Shown here: positions 15,691-21,748 of the stretch, piece after piece
Layout of the letters: each line of letters begins with the position of its first letter
How positions within the stretch are numbered: the stretch's first letter is position 1
Notes under the pieces: generated by a model
Seen by the model: the letters and a program-made list of their open reading frames with translations, nothing else
The model's database searches: none
Told to the model about the DNA's origin: nothing
Made by a program: the position numbers and the translations under genes
Assembly: GCA_009995705.1 (NCBI GenBank)
Contig: JAADBR010000062.1
Coordinates: forward strand, 1-21,748
DNA from: Microcystis aeruginosa W13-11
GTDB taxonomy: Bacteria; Cyanobacteriota; Cyanobacteriia; Cyanobacteriales; Microcystaceae
DNA length: 21,748 nt
Direction of reading: 5' to 3'

Positions 15691-15914
15691 TAGGGTTTGC
15701 TGAAAAAGTGTATTGGTGGGGTTAGGAGTCAGGAGTCAGTAGCCGGTCGTTTCAGGCTTTGTTGCCCTTGTTTTTGTACCAGCTTGTGTACTACAAGAAG
15801 GATCGTGCAAGGTTTTTGAATGTCCCAATCCTATTTTCGCAGCATGAACATCGGATTTTAACAGGTCAAAAGCCTTATTTTAAAAGGGTTTTTCCCATTA
15901 TTCAGCCAACCCTA
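15691..15914. mobile_element. Miniature inverted-repeat transposable element with TA duplication
   Basis: Terminal inverted repeats GGGTTTGCTGAA (15693-15704) and TTCAGCCAACCC (15901-15912) match at 11 of 12 positions and are flanked by TA on both sides (15691-15692, 15913-15914), as in elements moved by IS630/Tc1-type transposases. The 220-base body has no ORF. It contains the AGTCAGG heptamer repeat (15725-15738) and an A/T-rich right half. Its right edge falls in the stop codon of the DUF2290-like gene. The assignment to a mobilising family rests only on the TA duplication. Confidence 0.65.
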
Positions 15915-16583
15915 TAGAGAGGGAGATTTAATAGCAAAATGTAGCATATTTTTTTCCGGTTCAGTTATGGTTTCTGGAAATCGCTGATTGTTGAAATTGA
16001 TCTGCTCGGAATATAGATGATAGGCTGTATTGTAAAAGTTACGAAGGATAAAAGCAATAAATATACTGGGTGTTAAAGGGGAGGACACTGGAATTCGGCA
16101 GTTTTTGAATTGTCCTAGGGTGAGATGACATCTGGGGTGATGAATCTCTTGAAAATTATCAGGATCGTAATCAAATCTAATCGGTACAGCTACAATATTT
16201 TTGGCGATAATATCGGCAAATATCTCATCTTCTTCATATCGTTCTGGCTTATTTTGAAAAGATTCTAAATAAGGGGATGAGAAGAAAGCTAGTCTATGGG
16301 ATAATAACTGCGATCCTTGGAAGAGATAAAGTAATTGAATCAAGGCTCCATCAATCATTTTAATATTATAATTCTTACTGCGATCAAGCTCATCATAAAT
16401 ATCTTGATAGGCAACATTTTTTAGGGCAATGGATAAGTCGTAACTATTGGCATAGCTAATCTCAGAAATATTTTGACTCAATTTATTCAAAGTCGGAAAG
16501 TTCTGCTGACTTGATAATCCTACTTCTATCAATTTAGCCGTTAAATTTTCAACATCTTTAAAGATATTCTGAACATTAAGCAT
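15912..16583 (-). CDS. DUF2290-like protein, partner of the adjacent helicase
   Basis: This 223-residue soluble protein has a helical N-terminal half and a conserved-looking core, HHPRCHLTLGQFKNCRIPVS followed by SPLTPSIFIAFILRNFYN. The core resembles the DUF2290 family, whose members often sit beside helicase genes and have no established function. The His/Arg/Cys cluster could be a catalytic or nucleic-acid site, but this is inference. It starts 7 bases after the helicase stop, so both are surely co-transcribed. The stop TAG is formed by the TA duplication of the adjacent miniature element. Without the element the same position would read TAA, so the protein seems complete. Confidence 0.72.
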   Translation of the reverse strand: MLNVQNIFKDVENLTAKLIEVGLSSQQNFPTLNKLSQNISEISYANSYDLSIALKNVAYQDIYDELDRSKNYNIKMIDGALIQLLYLFQGSQLLSHRLAFFSSPYLESFQNKPERYEEDEIFADIIAKNIVAVPIRFDYDPDNFQEIHHPRCHLTLGQFKNCRIPVSSPLTPSIFIAFILRNFYNTAYHLYSEQINFNNQRFPETITEPEKNMLHFAIKSPSL

Positions 16584-16590
16584 TTCTTAA

Positions 16591-18681
16591 CTATTCTTGT
16601 AGTATTTTGATCATTTCGTTTTTTTCATCTGATGGCAATCTTTTTAACTGGGCAATTAATTCTTGCTTTTCCCTGTCATTTTTATCTCTCTTGGTATTAA
16701 GAGTATCTCGATAAACCTTCTTCATTTGTTGAAGTTCTTCGGGGGTTGGATAGGTAAACTCAAGAGCAAAATTTCTCGATTTAATTTCCTGAAATTCCGT
16801 CTCTAAAGCTTGCATATTTGCTCCATAACCAATAACTCTTAACCAAGCTTTACTTCTAGTCATCGCTGTAAATAAAATATTGCGGTTACTAGCAATTTGT
16901 GAACCAGATAAACATTCTTGAGCGTTAATGAAATAAACCATTGCCGCTTCATTGCCTTTTGCACGATAAATCTGTGTAAAAGCAATCGAGTTTTCTTGAA
17001 AAAACTCATCGGGAGAAGATGTGCTACCTGCTAAATGAGAATTAATATTTTTTGTAAATAACATTTGTCTAGCTTTTCCAAAAACATTGCGAGCATTTTT
17101 AGCTAGTGGATGAATAACCATAATATCTTGGCATCTTAATTCATCTTCCTTGAGATTCTTTTCAATTTGTTCCACTAGCCATTCAAATTGCTCCTGATTG
17201 TTATCGAAAGATTTAAAGTTGATAATATCATCGATAGAAGAATGTTCTTCAAGGAATTTAGGACTGGTTTTGGGGGTTCTAATCAGTGTAACAAATTCTC
17301 CTGATTTTAATTCTCCTTCTTCAACCTCATAACCAATATCTTGCCATAATTGAGGATTATCAAACATTTGAATTAGTCCCTTTGGATAGTAAACTCCAAA
17401 ACCTAGAGCATGAGCAGAGGAAAGAATAGGACGAGAATTTCTGTAACAAGTATTTAAAACCACATCTTGTTGAGGTTCGCTGGGTAAATTCTCCAATTTA
17501 ACTCTAGGATTACCATGGTTATCATTTCCAAAAATAACTTCGGGAGAATCCATGACTTTACTATTTAAGCTTTGCAACTCATCATAGGCATAAACTAAAC
17601 GTTTATCATCTTTCAAGATTTCATAGCAGAGTCTTAAGAAGTCTTGAGGAAAATCTTGGGCTTCATCAATTAAAATAAGATCATAACATTGATGAAATTT
17701 TTTAATCTCTCGCAAGGCTTTTTGACAAACAAACTCAAAAGGGTCTTCATGCGAATATGTTAGGTTTTCTGCTTGACTAAAATCTAAATATTCAATATTA
17801 TGTCGTTTACATAGCTCATAATAAATTCCTTCTATCTTAGGACTTCCCCAAGCGTGAATAATTTTTACTTTTTCCCAGTCTGGTTCGGAATTTTTATGCT
17901 CATAACTAAACCAAGTAATTAAATCTTTGTATTGATCCTTTAACGAGCGTGTATAGAAAGTGACAGCAATATTCCAATCGGGATGAGTTGCATGAAGATA
18001 AGCTACTTTCAGCGCTAAGACAATTGTTTTTCCCGAACCTGCTAAACCTCTAATTCTTTGTACACCTTTAGTGGTTTCTAAAACAGCCTTATTTTGAGTT
18101 TCATCAAGATTAGCGATAGAATCTTCTAAGTTTTTTAACTTTGCTCCCCTAGAATCTGGTTTAAGAACATAACTGCGAGCGTCTTTTTTTCTAATGGTTG
18201 TAACAGCTTGTATAACTGAGTTGACTTTCTCGAAATATTCAGAATCATTACCTTGACATTTCTTGATAAAATCATCAAGGTCTTCCTTTTGAATAAGAAC
18301 AGGATATTCCTCTCGGTTAATTGCTTCTGGATAATTAGTCCAACTCGGTGCATAGGTGGCTACAGAAATGTTAACCATTAGCTTTCTTTTTTGAACAAGC
18401 TCTTTATAAGAAAGCAGTTTTGCTTCTAACTTGGTTATGCTCTCGTCTTGAGTGCCTTCAATATCCAAATCATAATTTTTTCCTTCATCAATATTAAAAA
18501 TAATAATCCCTTGGTGACGAGAGACTAATAGAGCATCAATTTGATATCCTCCTTGGGGAGTTCCAATAATAGGATAGCCGATATACAATGTTCCCTCTAT
18601 ATCTGTTCTTTCCTCAAAATATTTAGCTAATCTTTGAGAAGATACAGGTTTAGCTGAAGAACCGCGAATAACGTTAACCAT
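16591..18681 (-). CDS. UvrD-like SF1 helicase with N-terminal restriction-fold domain
   Basis: The 696-residue protein starts with a PD-(D/E)XK/NERD-like domain (about 15-165; YQIDALLVSRHQGIIIFNI), where D49 is present but the usual E-x-K is replaced by N63-I-D-E-G, so nuclease activity may be altered or lost. A superfamily 1A helicase follows: Q196 (Q-motif), Walker A GLAGSGKT (212-219), motif II LILIDEAQDF (335-344), motif III VYAYDELQSL, motif IV NTCYRNSRPI, motif V FTQIYRAKGNEA (568-579) and motif VI LFTAMTRSKAW (603-613). It should translocate on DNA using ATP. A GAGG at 18690-18693 lies 8 bases before the ATG. It is paired with a DUF2290-like gene in AT-rich DNA with no HIP1 sites, which suggests an acquired defence module. 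Function not established. Confidence 0.88.
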   Translation of the reverse strand: MVNVIRGSSAKPVSSQRLAKYFEERTDIEGTLYIGYPIIGTPQGGYQIDALLVSRHQGIIIFNIDEGKNYDLDIEGTQDESITKLEAKLLSYKELVQKRKLMVNISVATYAPSWTNYPEAINREEYPVLIQKEDLDDFIKKCQGNDSEYFEKVNSVIQAVTTIRKKDARSYVLKPDSRGAKLKNLEDSIANLDETQNKAVLETTKGVQRIRGLAGSGKTIVLALKVAYLHATHPDWNIAVTFYTRSLKDQYKDLITWFSYEHKNSEPDWEKVKIIHAWGSPKIEGIYYELCKRHNIEYLDFSQAENLTYSHEDPFEFVCQKALREIKKFHQCYDLILIDEAQDFPQDFLRLCYEILKDDKRLVYAYDELQSLNSKVMDSPEVIFGNDNHGNPRVKLENLPSEPQQDVVLNTCYRNSRPILSSAHALGFGVYYPKGLIQMFDNPQLWQDIGYEVEEGELKSGEFVTLIRTPKTSPKFLEEHSSIDDIINFKSFDNNQEQFEWLVEQIEKNLKEDELRCQDIMVIHPLAKNARNVFGKARQMLFTKNINSHLAGSTSSPDEFFQENSIAFTQIYRAKGNEAAMVYFINAQECLSGSQIASNRNILFTAMTRSKAWLRVIGYGANMQALETEFQEIKSRNFALEFTYPTPEELQQMKKVYRDTLNTKRDKNDREKQELIAQLKRLPSDEKNEMIKILQE

Positions 18682-18753
18682 AATTTTTACCTCGGGAGTT
18701 CTTTTAGCAGAATCATTAGATGCCTATTGATTCTTGAGGAGGGCAACAAAATT

Positions 18754-18762
18754 ACTATAGCA
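18754..18762 (-). promoter_or_regulatory. Extended -10 promoter for the helicase/DUF2290 pair
   Basis: On the minus strand TGC-TATAGT gives an extended -10 element 72 bases upstream of the helicase ATG, with no good -35 at the right distance. An AT-rich palindrome CTATAAATTATAG (18822-18834) lies further upstream and just after the mrpB stop. The pair thus appears to have its own promoter rather than depend on the mrp operon. Confidence 0.45.
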
Positions 18763-18845
18763 TTTTTTCAACCATCAAGTTATGCTATGATCATCGGTTA
18801 ATCCCCAGTTCTGACCTACAGCTATAAATTATAGATATTAACCTC

Positions 18846-19508
18846 TCACAATAAACCGCGATAACGGATAAAAACGAGAATTACTGCCCAGGAACCTAAA
18901 GCTACTTTAACGGCGACTAAAATGTTTAGTATCGGTAAAATACCCCCACTAAATAGCGCCCCTAATTCCCCGTGGGGTAACTCAAATCCTGAGAGAGTAA
19001 TGGCGGCTAAAACAATAAAAACTAAGACGGAAATTTTCTCCCATGTTGCCGCTTGCCAACGGCGATAAATTGCTTGCATCCATTCGGGAGACGAGGTAAT
19101 TGCTATTAAACCAATTGCCGTACCTCCGGCGACTCCGGCGGCAAAACCTCCCCCCGGACTTAAATGGCCGCGGATAGCTAATTCAATACCCACTAAAGCG
19201 GCAATTGTTGACCCCAAACGGGCTAAAATAATCGAAGGTTGGTCGGTAAATTGATGGATTTTACTGGCGGGTTTTTCCGTGGCTAAAAGAAAATTTGCCC
19301 CCATAATCGCAATGGTAAAAACAACCACTTCATAGATGGTATCGTAGAGACGATTACGAAAAATAACCACCGAAACTGCATTAGGAACACCGCCGTCGCG
19401 CACCAGGGATTCAACAATTTCTAAGGATGATATAGAGGAAGCAGTATTCGGAATAATTACCATTTTGACAGCGAAGGCAATGGCGGCTAGAGTATAAATC
19501 CATTTCAT
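18846..19508 (-). CDS. mrpB: Na+/H+ antiporter subunit MrpB (MnhB domain)
   Basis: A membrane subunit of the Mrp multi-subunit cation/proton antiporter. The 220-residue protein combines an N-terminal part like MrpA-C/MbhE (NAVSVVIFRNRLYDTIYEVV, near 43-62) with the MnhB domain (VGIELAIRGHLSPGGGFAAG, near 101-120, then GTAIGLIAI) and about six membrane segments. It is the last gene of the operon; its start overlaps the mrpA stop by one base (TAATG). The operon has the cyanobacterial order D-E-F-G-A-B. It should help in Na+ export, pH control and, in some cyanobacteria, inorganic-carbon acclimation. Confidence 0.88.
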   Translation of the reverse strand: MKWIYTLAAIAFAVKMVIIPNTASSISSLEIVESLVRDGGVPNAVSVVIFRNRLYDTIYEVVVFTIAIMGANFLLATEKPASKIHQFTDQPSIILARLGSTIAALVGIELAIRGHLSPGGGFAAGVAGGTAIGLIAITSSPEWMQAIYRRWQAATWEKISVLVFIVLAAITLSGFELPHGELGALFSGGILPILNILVAVKVALGSWAVILVFIRYRGLL

Positions 19509-20050
19509 TAGTGTTTCTCCTCTAATTTTGGAGTTTCAATACAGGTTAAAATCGTGTTTGCTGCCGTTAATTCATTTTTAAAAATATCGTAGAGATAGGG
19601 TAATCTAATTGTGGTTTCGTAGGGGATAGTTTCTGGGTTGTCTTGACGGATACAGACGGCATGAACATCCTTATCCATAAGTGCCTGTTGCAAAGCTTGT
19701 TTATCACTGTAGGCAACTAATTCTAACCGCATAAAACGTTTACTTAAAACCGTTTGTAGTTGAGTTTTTAACTGTTCTAAAACTGTATCGGTTTCCTCGG
19801 CAATTACTCCTAAACGCATCACTAAAGAGGAACGAATCGCCACCGCGTAGAGGGTTACAGCTAACATGGTTCCCATCAAAGCTTCGGTTAAAGATACATC
19901 TGCTGCCCCTAATAAAGCATAAACTAAGGCTGCTATTGCCCCTAAAACTCCGCGAATTACTAAAGCTTGGTAGGGATTAGATTGTAACATCACCATCGCC
20001 GCAGTTAAAGGCAAGAGGGCAACAATAACATAGAGATAACTTTCATTCAT
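19508..20050 (-). CDS. mrpA: Short MrpA-like subunit (MbhD/DUF4040 domain plus soluble tail)
   Basis: Cyanobacterial Mrp operons encode a short MrpA corresponding to only the C-terminal part of the large bacterial MrpA. This 180-residue protein has three membrane segments (about 4-21, 30-48, 56-73) with the MbhD/DUF4040 motif LLGAADVSLTEALMGTML. A soluble ~100-residue tail follows (EETDTVLEQLKTQLQTVLSK ... CIETPKLEEKH) that is not part of classical MrpA. The tail may be a regulatory or assembly domain on the cytoplasmic side; this is inference. The start is 8 bases after the mrpG stop. Confidence 0.8.
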   Translation of the reverse strand: MNESYLYVIVALLPLTAAMVMLQSNPYQALVIRGVLGAIAALVYALLGAADVSLTEALMGTMLAVTLYAVAIRSSLVMRLGVIAEETDTVLEQLKTQLQTVLSKRFMRLELVAYSDKQALQQALMDKDVHAVCIRQDNPETIPYETTIRLPYLYDIFKNELTAANTILTCIETPKLEEKH

Positions 20051-20058
20051 CTTTAATT

Positions 20059-20328
20059 TTACTCTCGATCGCTAGAAGTATAAGCTAAAACGTAGCCTAA
20101 CATGGTGTTCCAAATTGCTAGGGAAATTATTGCCAATAATAATAAAGGCCAATTGTGAGGAACTTTCAAAAGTAGCCCGAAAATAATCGACATGGAACCC
20201 AAAGTATCAGCGACAGATAGGCCGTGTAATTTATATAATACCGAGCGCTTGTCTAAAAGATGCACCGTTCCCCAAAACCAGAAAAAAACTCCGATAGCGA
20301 TGCAGATATAACTAAAAATTTCAATCAT
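20059..20328 (-). CDS. mrpG: Na+/H+ antiporter subunit MrpG
   Basis: The 89-residue protein has three predicted membrane helices and the PhaG/MnhG motif YKLHGLSVADTLGSMSIIFG (32-51). MrpG is a small structural subunit needed for assembly of the antiporter. Its ATG overlaps the mrpF stop by four bases (ATGA), showing translational coupling. Confidence 0.9.
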   Translation of the reverse strand: MIEIFSYICIAIGVFFWFWGTVHLLDKRSVLYKLHGLSVADTLGSMSIIFGLLLKVPHNWPLLLLAIISLAIWNTMLGYVLAYTSSDRE

Positions 20329-20576
20329 GATTCGTTCAGTCGTTTAAGAATTTGTGCTAATAACATAAAGCCGGCATTACCGACACTGAGAATAATCACT
20401 GCAACCACTCCAATCATCCAATCATCCCGCAGAACTGACACCACTAGAATAATAATCGATGATTTACTGGAAGCACTGGCAAAGGCGGCCATTTTTTGCC
20501 AGATGTCATCATTTTTTGCCACTTCATAAAGGGGAATTAATAGGGCGACAATCATGGCAATGAGAACAATATTCAT
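20325..20576 (-). CDS. mrpF: Na+/H+ antiporter subunit MrpF
   Basis: The 83-residue protein has three hydrophobic segments (residues ~3-20, 38-50 and 54-76), as expected for MrpF/MnhF. The Lys/Ser-rich loop ASASSKSS and the charged RDDW lie between helices. Identification rests on size, membrane layout and position between mrpE and mrpG, and less on motif identity. It overlaps mrpE and mrpG by four bases each. Confidence 0.8.
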   Translation of the reverse strand: MNIVLIAMIVALLIPLYEVAKNDDIWQKMAAFASASSKSSIIILVVSVLRDDWMIGVVAVIILSVGNAGFMLLAQILKRLNES

Positions 20577-20971
20577 TCCTGTTGACTCCGTTTAATTACA
20601 TGAACTTCATAACCCTCATTTTCCTTGTATTCGGTGACGATAGTTTTCGGGGTAAAAGTAATGAGAAATATATCCCAAAAAGCTAATCTGGGTGAGCGTT
20701 TACCCGAAATTCTCTCGAAAATAATTTCTTCTTCCTTGTGGGGACGAAAGATAATTTCAAACGCTTCTTTATAAGCTTGGGGAATAGCCATAAAAACTTT
20801 AATTATTACCTTTAACCAATCGCCTAAAGTTTCGCTAGAGGCGAAATTACGGGGCAAAAGAAAAGCAATAGCCACCCCGATCATAATATTCGCAGGGGTA
20901 AAATTAGCGGTGAGCAAAAACCACATAGTTAAACGCAGAATTATATGTCCAATCATGCCAATACCATCCAA
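20573..20971 (-). CDS. mrpE: Na+/H+ antiporter subunit MrpE
   Basis: The 132-residue MnhE-family protein begins with two membrane segments (LRLTMWFLLTANFTPANIMI and IAFLLPRN). A cytoplasmic part follows with WLKVIIKVFMAIPQAYKEAF and the late TPKTIVTEYKENEGYEVHVI, matching the family C-terminus (T-P-G-T-x-x-V-like). Its start lies inside the end of mrpD, with a 19-base overlap (20953-20971). Confidence 0.87.
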   Translation of the reverse strand: MDGIGMIGHIILRLTMWFLLTANFTPANIMIGVAIAFLLPRNFASSETLGDWLKVIIKVFMAIPQAYKEAFEIIFRPHKEEEIIFERISGKRSPRLAFWDIFLITFTPKTIVTEYKENEGYEVHVIKRSQQE

Positions 20972-21748
20972 AATAATAGAACTAACATTATACTCATCAT
21001 ACCGACGAGATTATCAAATTGTTCCCATGCCCGTGATAATTTGAGGGATAACTTTTTGAAAACTCCCAGATATAACCACCACCCGGCACCGATGACGGCT
21101 AAAGCTTTGATAATATTAGGAAGATTATAAGCTTCAACATAGACAGCATTCGATAAAAATAGGGCGGCAAGGAGTAGAATTATTGCTATCCAGAAACCGA
21201 TAGTTAGCTTCTGTTTACTTTCGCCACCCGCGTGGGGTAAAAAGATAAATTTAGCAAAGGAAATCGCCGTCCCCACCGCCACAAGATTGATCATAATTTC
21301 TTGCCAAGGAACTAAATTTTTCATCGTTAAAGCTTTTGCCCCAAAACCGGATAATAAGGGGAATCCAGAGATAGAAAAACTAGCAACCACTAGGGCAATC
21401 CAGAGGGAATTAGGGATCGCTTGTTGCTGTAATTCTTTAAAATTGCGACTGGGTAAAACTCCCGCTAACAGAAATAGGCAAGATTTAACTAAACCGTGGG
21501 TAAGGGTATAAAAACCACTGACTACCGGGGCGGCTAAAATAAAACCTAATTGGGAAATAGTATGGAAGGCTAACATCCGCTTGCTATCCTTTTCAAACAC
21601 CGCATAGGATACGCCAAAAATCGCCGTTAGCACCCCTAAAAGCCGAATTAGGGGATCCAAATCCTCTAGGATTAAAGCACAGCGCAGGAGGGGAAAAATG
21701 CCAGCTTTTACCACCACCCCCGACATCAGCGCCGAAACGGAGGTTTCC
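20953..21748 (-). CDS. mrpD: MrpD-type proton-translocating antiporter subunit, partial
   Basis: Only the C-terminal ~265 codons are in the window; the frame runs on past the right edge (ETSVSALMSGVVVKAG spans the last bases). An internal ATG at 21726 is not the true start. It belongs to the proton-conducting family of Mrp A/D and respiratory complex I antiporter subunits. The conserved blocks are KDSKRMLAFHTISQLGFILA and LTHGLVKSCLFLLAG, with the His and Lys of the proton channel, followed by at least six more helices. The position upstream of mrpE fits MrpD; a second MrpD paralogue, common in cyanobacteria, could lie further upstream. Confidence 0.88.
   Translation of the reverse strand, partial: ETSVSALMSGVVVKAGIFPLLRCALILEDLDPLIRLLGVLTAIFGVSYAVFEKDSKRMLAFHTISQLGFILAAPVVSGFYTLTHGLVKSCLFLLAGVLPSRNFKELQQQAIPNSLWIALVVASFSISGFPLLSGFGAKALTMKNLVPWQEIMINLVAVGTAISFAKFIFLPHAGGESKQKLTIGFWIAIILLLAALFLSNAVYVEAYNLPNIIKALAVIGAGWWLYLGVFKKLSLKLSRAWEQFDNLVGMMSIMLVLLFWMVLA

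Noticed and set aside
15579..15742. AGTCAGG repeats as a CRISPR array
   Set aside because: Units are only 7 bases, with no spacers and no cas genes; they are ordinary short tandem repeats.
18822..18834. CTATAAATTATAG as an mrp operon terminator
   Set aside because: All A/T stem apart from the end pair, one-base loop and no T-run; too weak for an intrinsic terminator.
1..21748. tRNA, rRNA, tmRNA or CRISPR loci
   Set aside because: No cloverleaf with T-loop and acceptor stem, no rRNA or tmRNA signature and no regular repeat-spacer pattern was seen on either strand by eye; a covariance-model scan would be decisive.

Overview
This is a chromosomal segment of a cyanobacterium, most likely Microcystis aeruginosa or a close relative. 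The evidence is: six copies of the HIP1 octamer GCGATCGC (4529, 9786, 10316, 10542, 12837, 12996); a cyanobacterial ribosomal-protein tail (infA-rpmJ-rpsM-rpsK-rpoA-rplQ-truA-rplM-rpsI-rpmE); an NblB-like HEAT protein; a bidirectional hydrogenase HoxH; the cyanobacterial Mrp gene order with a short MrpA; and many intergenic heptameric tandem repeats and small inverted-repeat elements. The species call is inference; no search was run.

Left part (1-6002): the window opens in the last 112 bases of a group II intron (domains V and VI), which interrupts a coiled-coil plus PD-(D/E)XK nuclease-like gene. Then comes the plus-strand translation/transcription cluster from infA to rpmE, closed by a strong intrinsic terminator. 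It includes the 37-residue rpmJ. Short repeats have entered the rpsK-rpoA gap and the truA 3' end.

Middle part (6003-15430): single genes on both strands. In order they are a PAPS-type sulfotransferase, a small Cys-rich conserved-looking protein (minus), an orphan ABC ATPase, a TPR lipoprotein (minus), an NblB-like HEAT protein, an exported TPR protein, a DUF29 protein (minus), a group 2 sigma-70 factor (minus) with its own terminator, and hoxH. No other hox gene is present here.

Right part (15431-21748): a repeat-filled gap leads into a minus-strand, AT-rich, two-gene unit: a UvrD-like superfamily 1 helicase with an N-terminal restriction-endonuclease-like domain, and a DUF2290-like protein 7 bases downstream. 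This is the best candidate for an undescribed system, possibly phage defence. A 220-base TA-flanked miniature element sits exactly in the stop codon of the second gene and appears to have kept the protein length unchanged. Upstream on the same strand is a tightly packed Mrp-type cation/proton antiporter operon (mrpD partial, E, F, G, A, B), running off the right edge.
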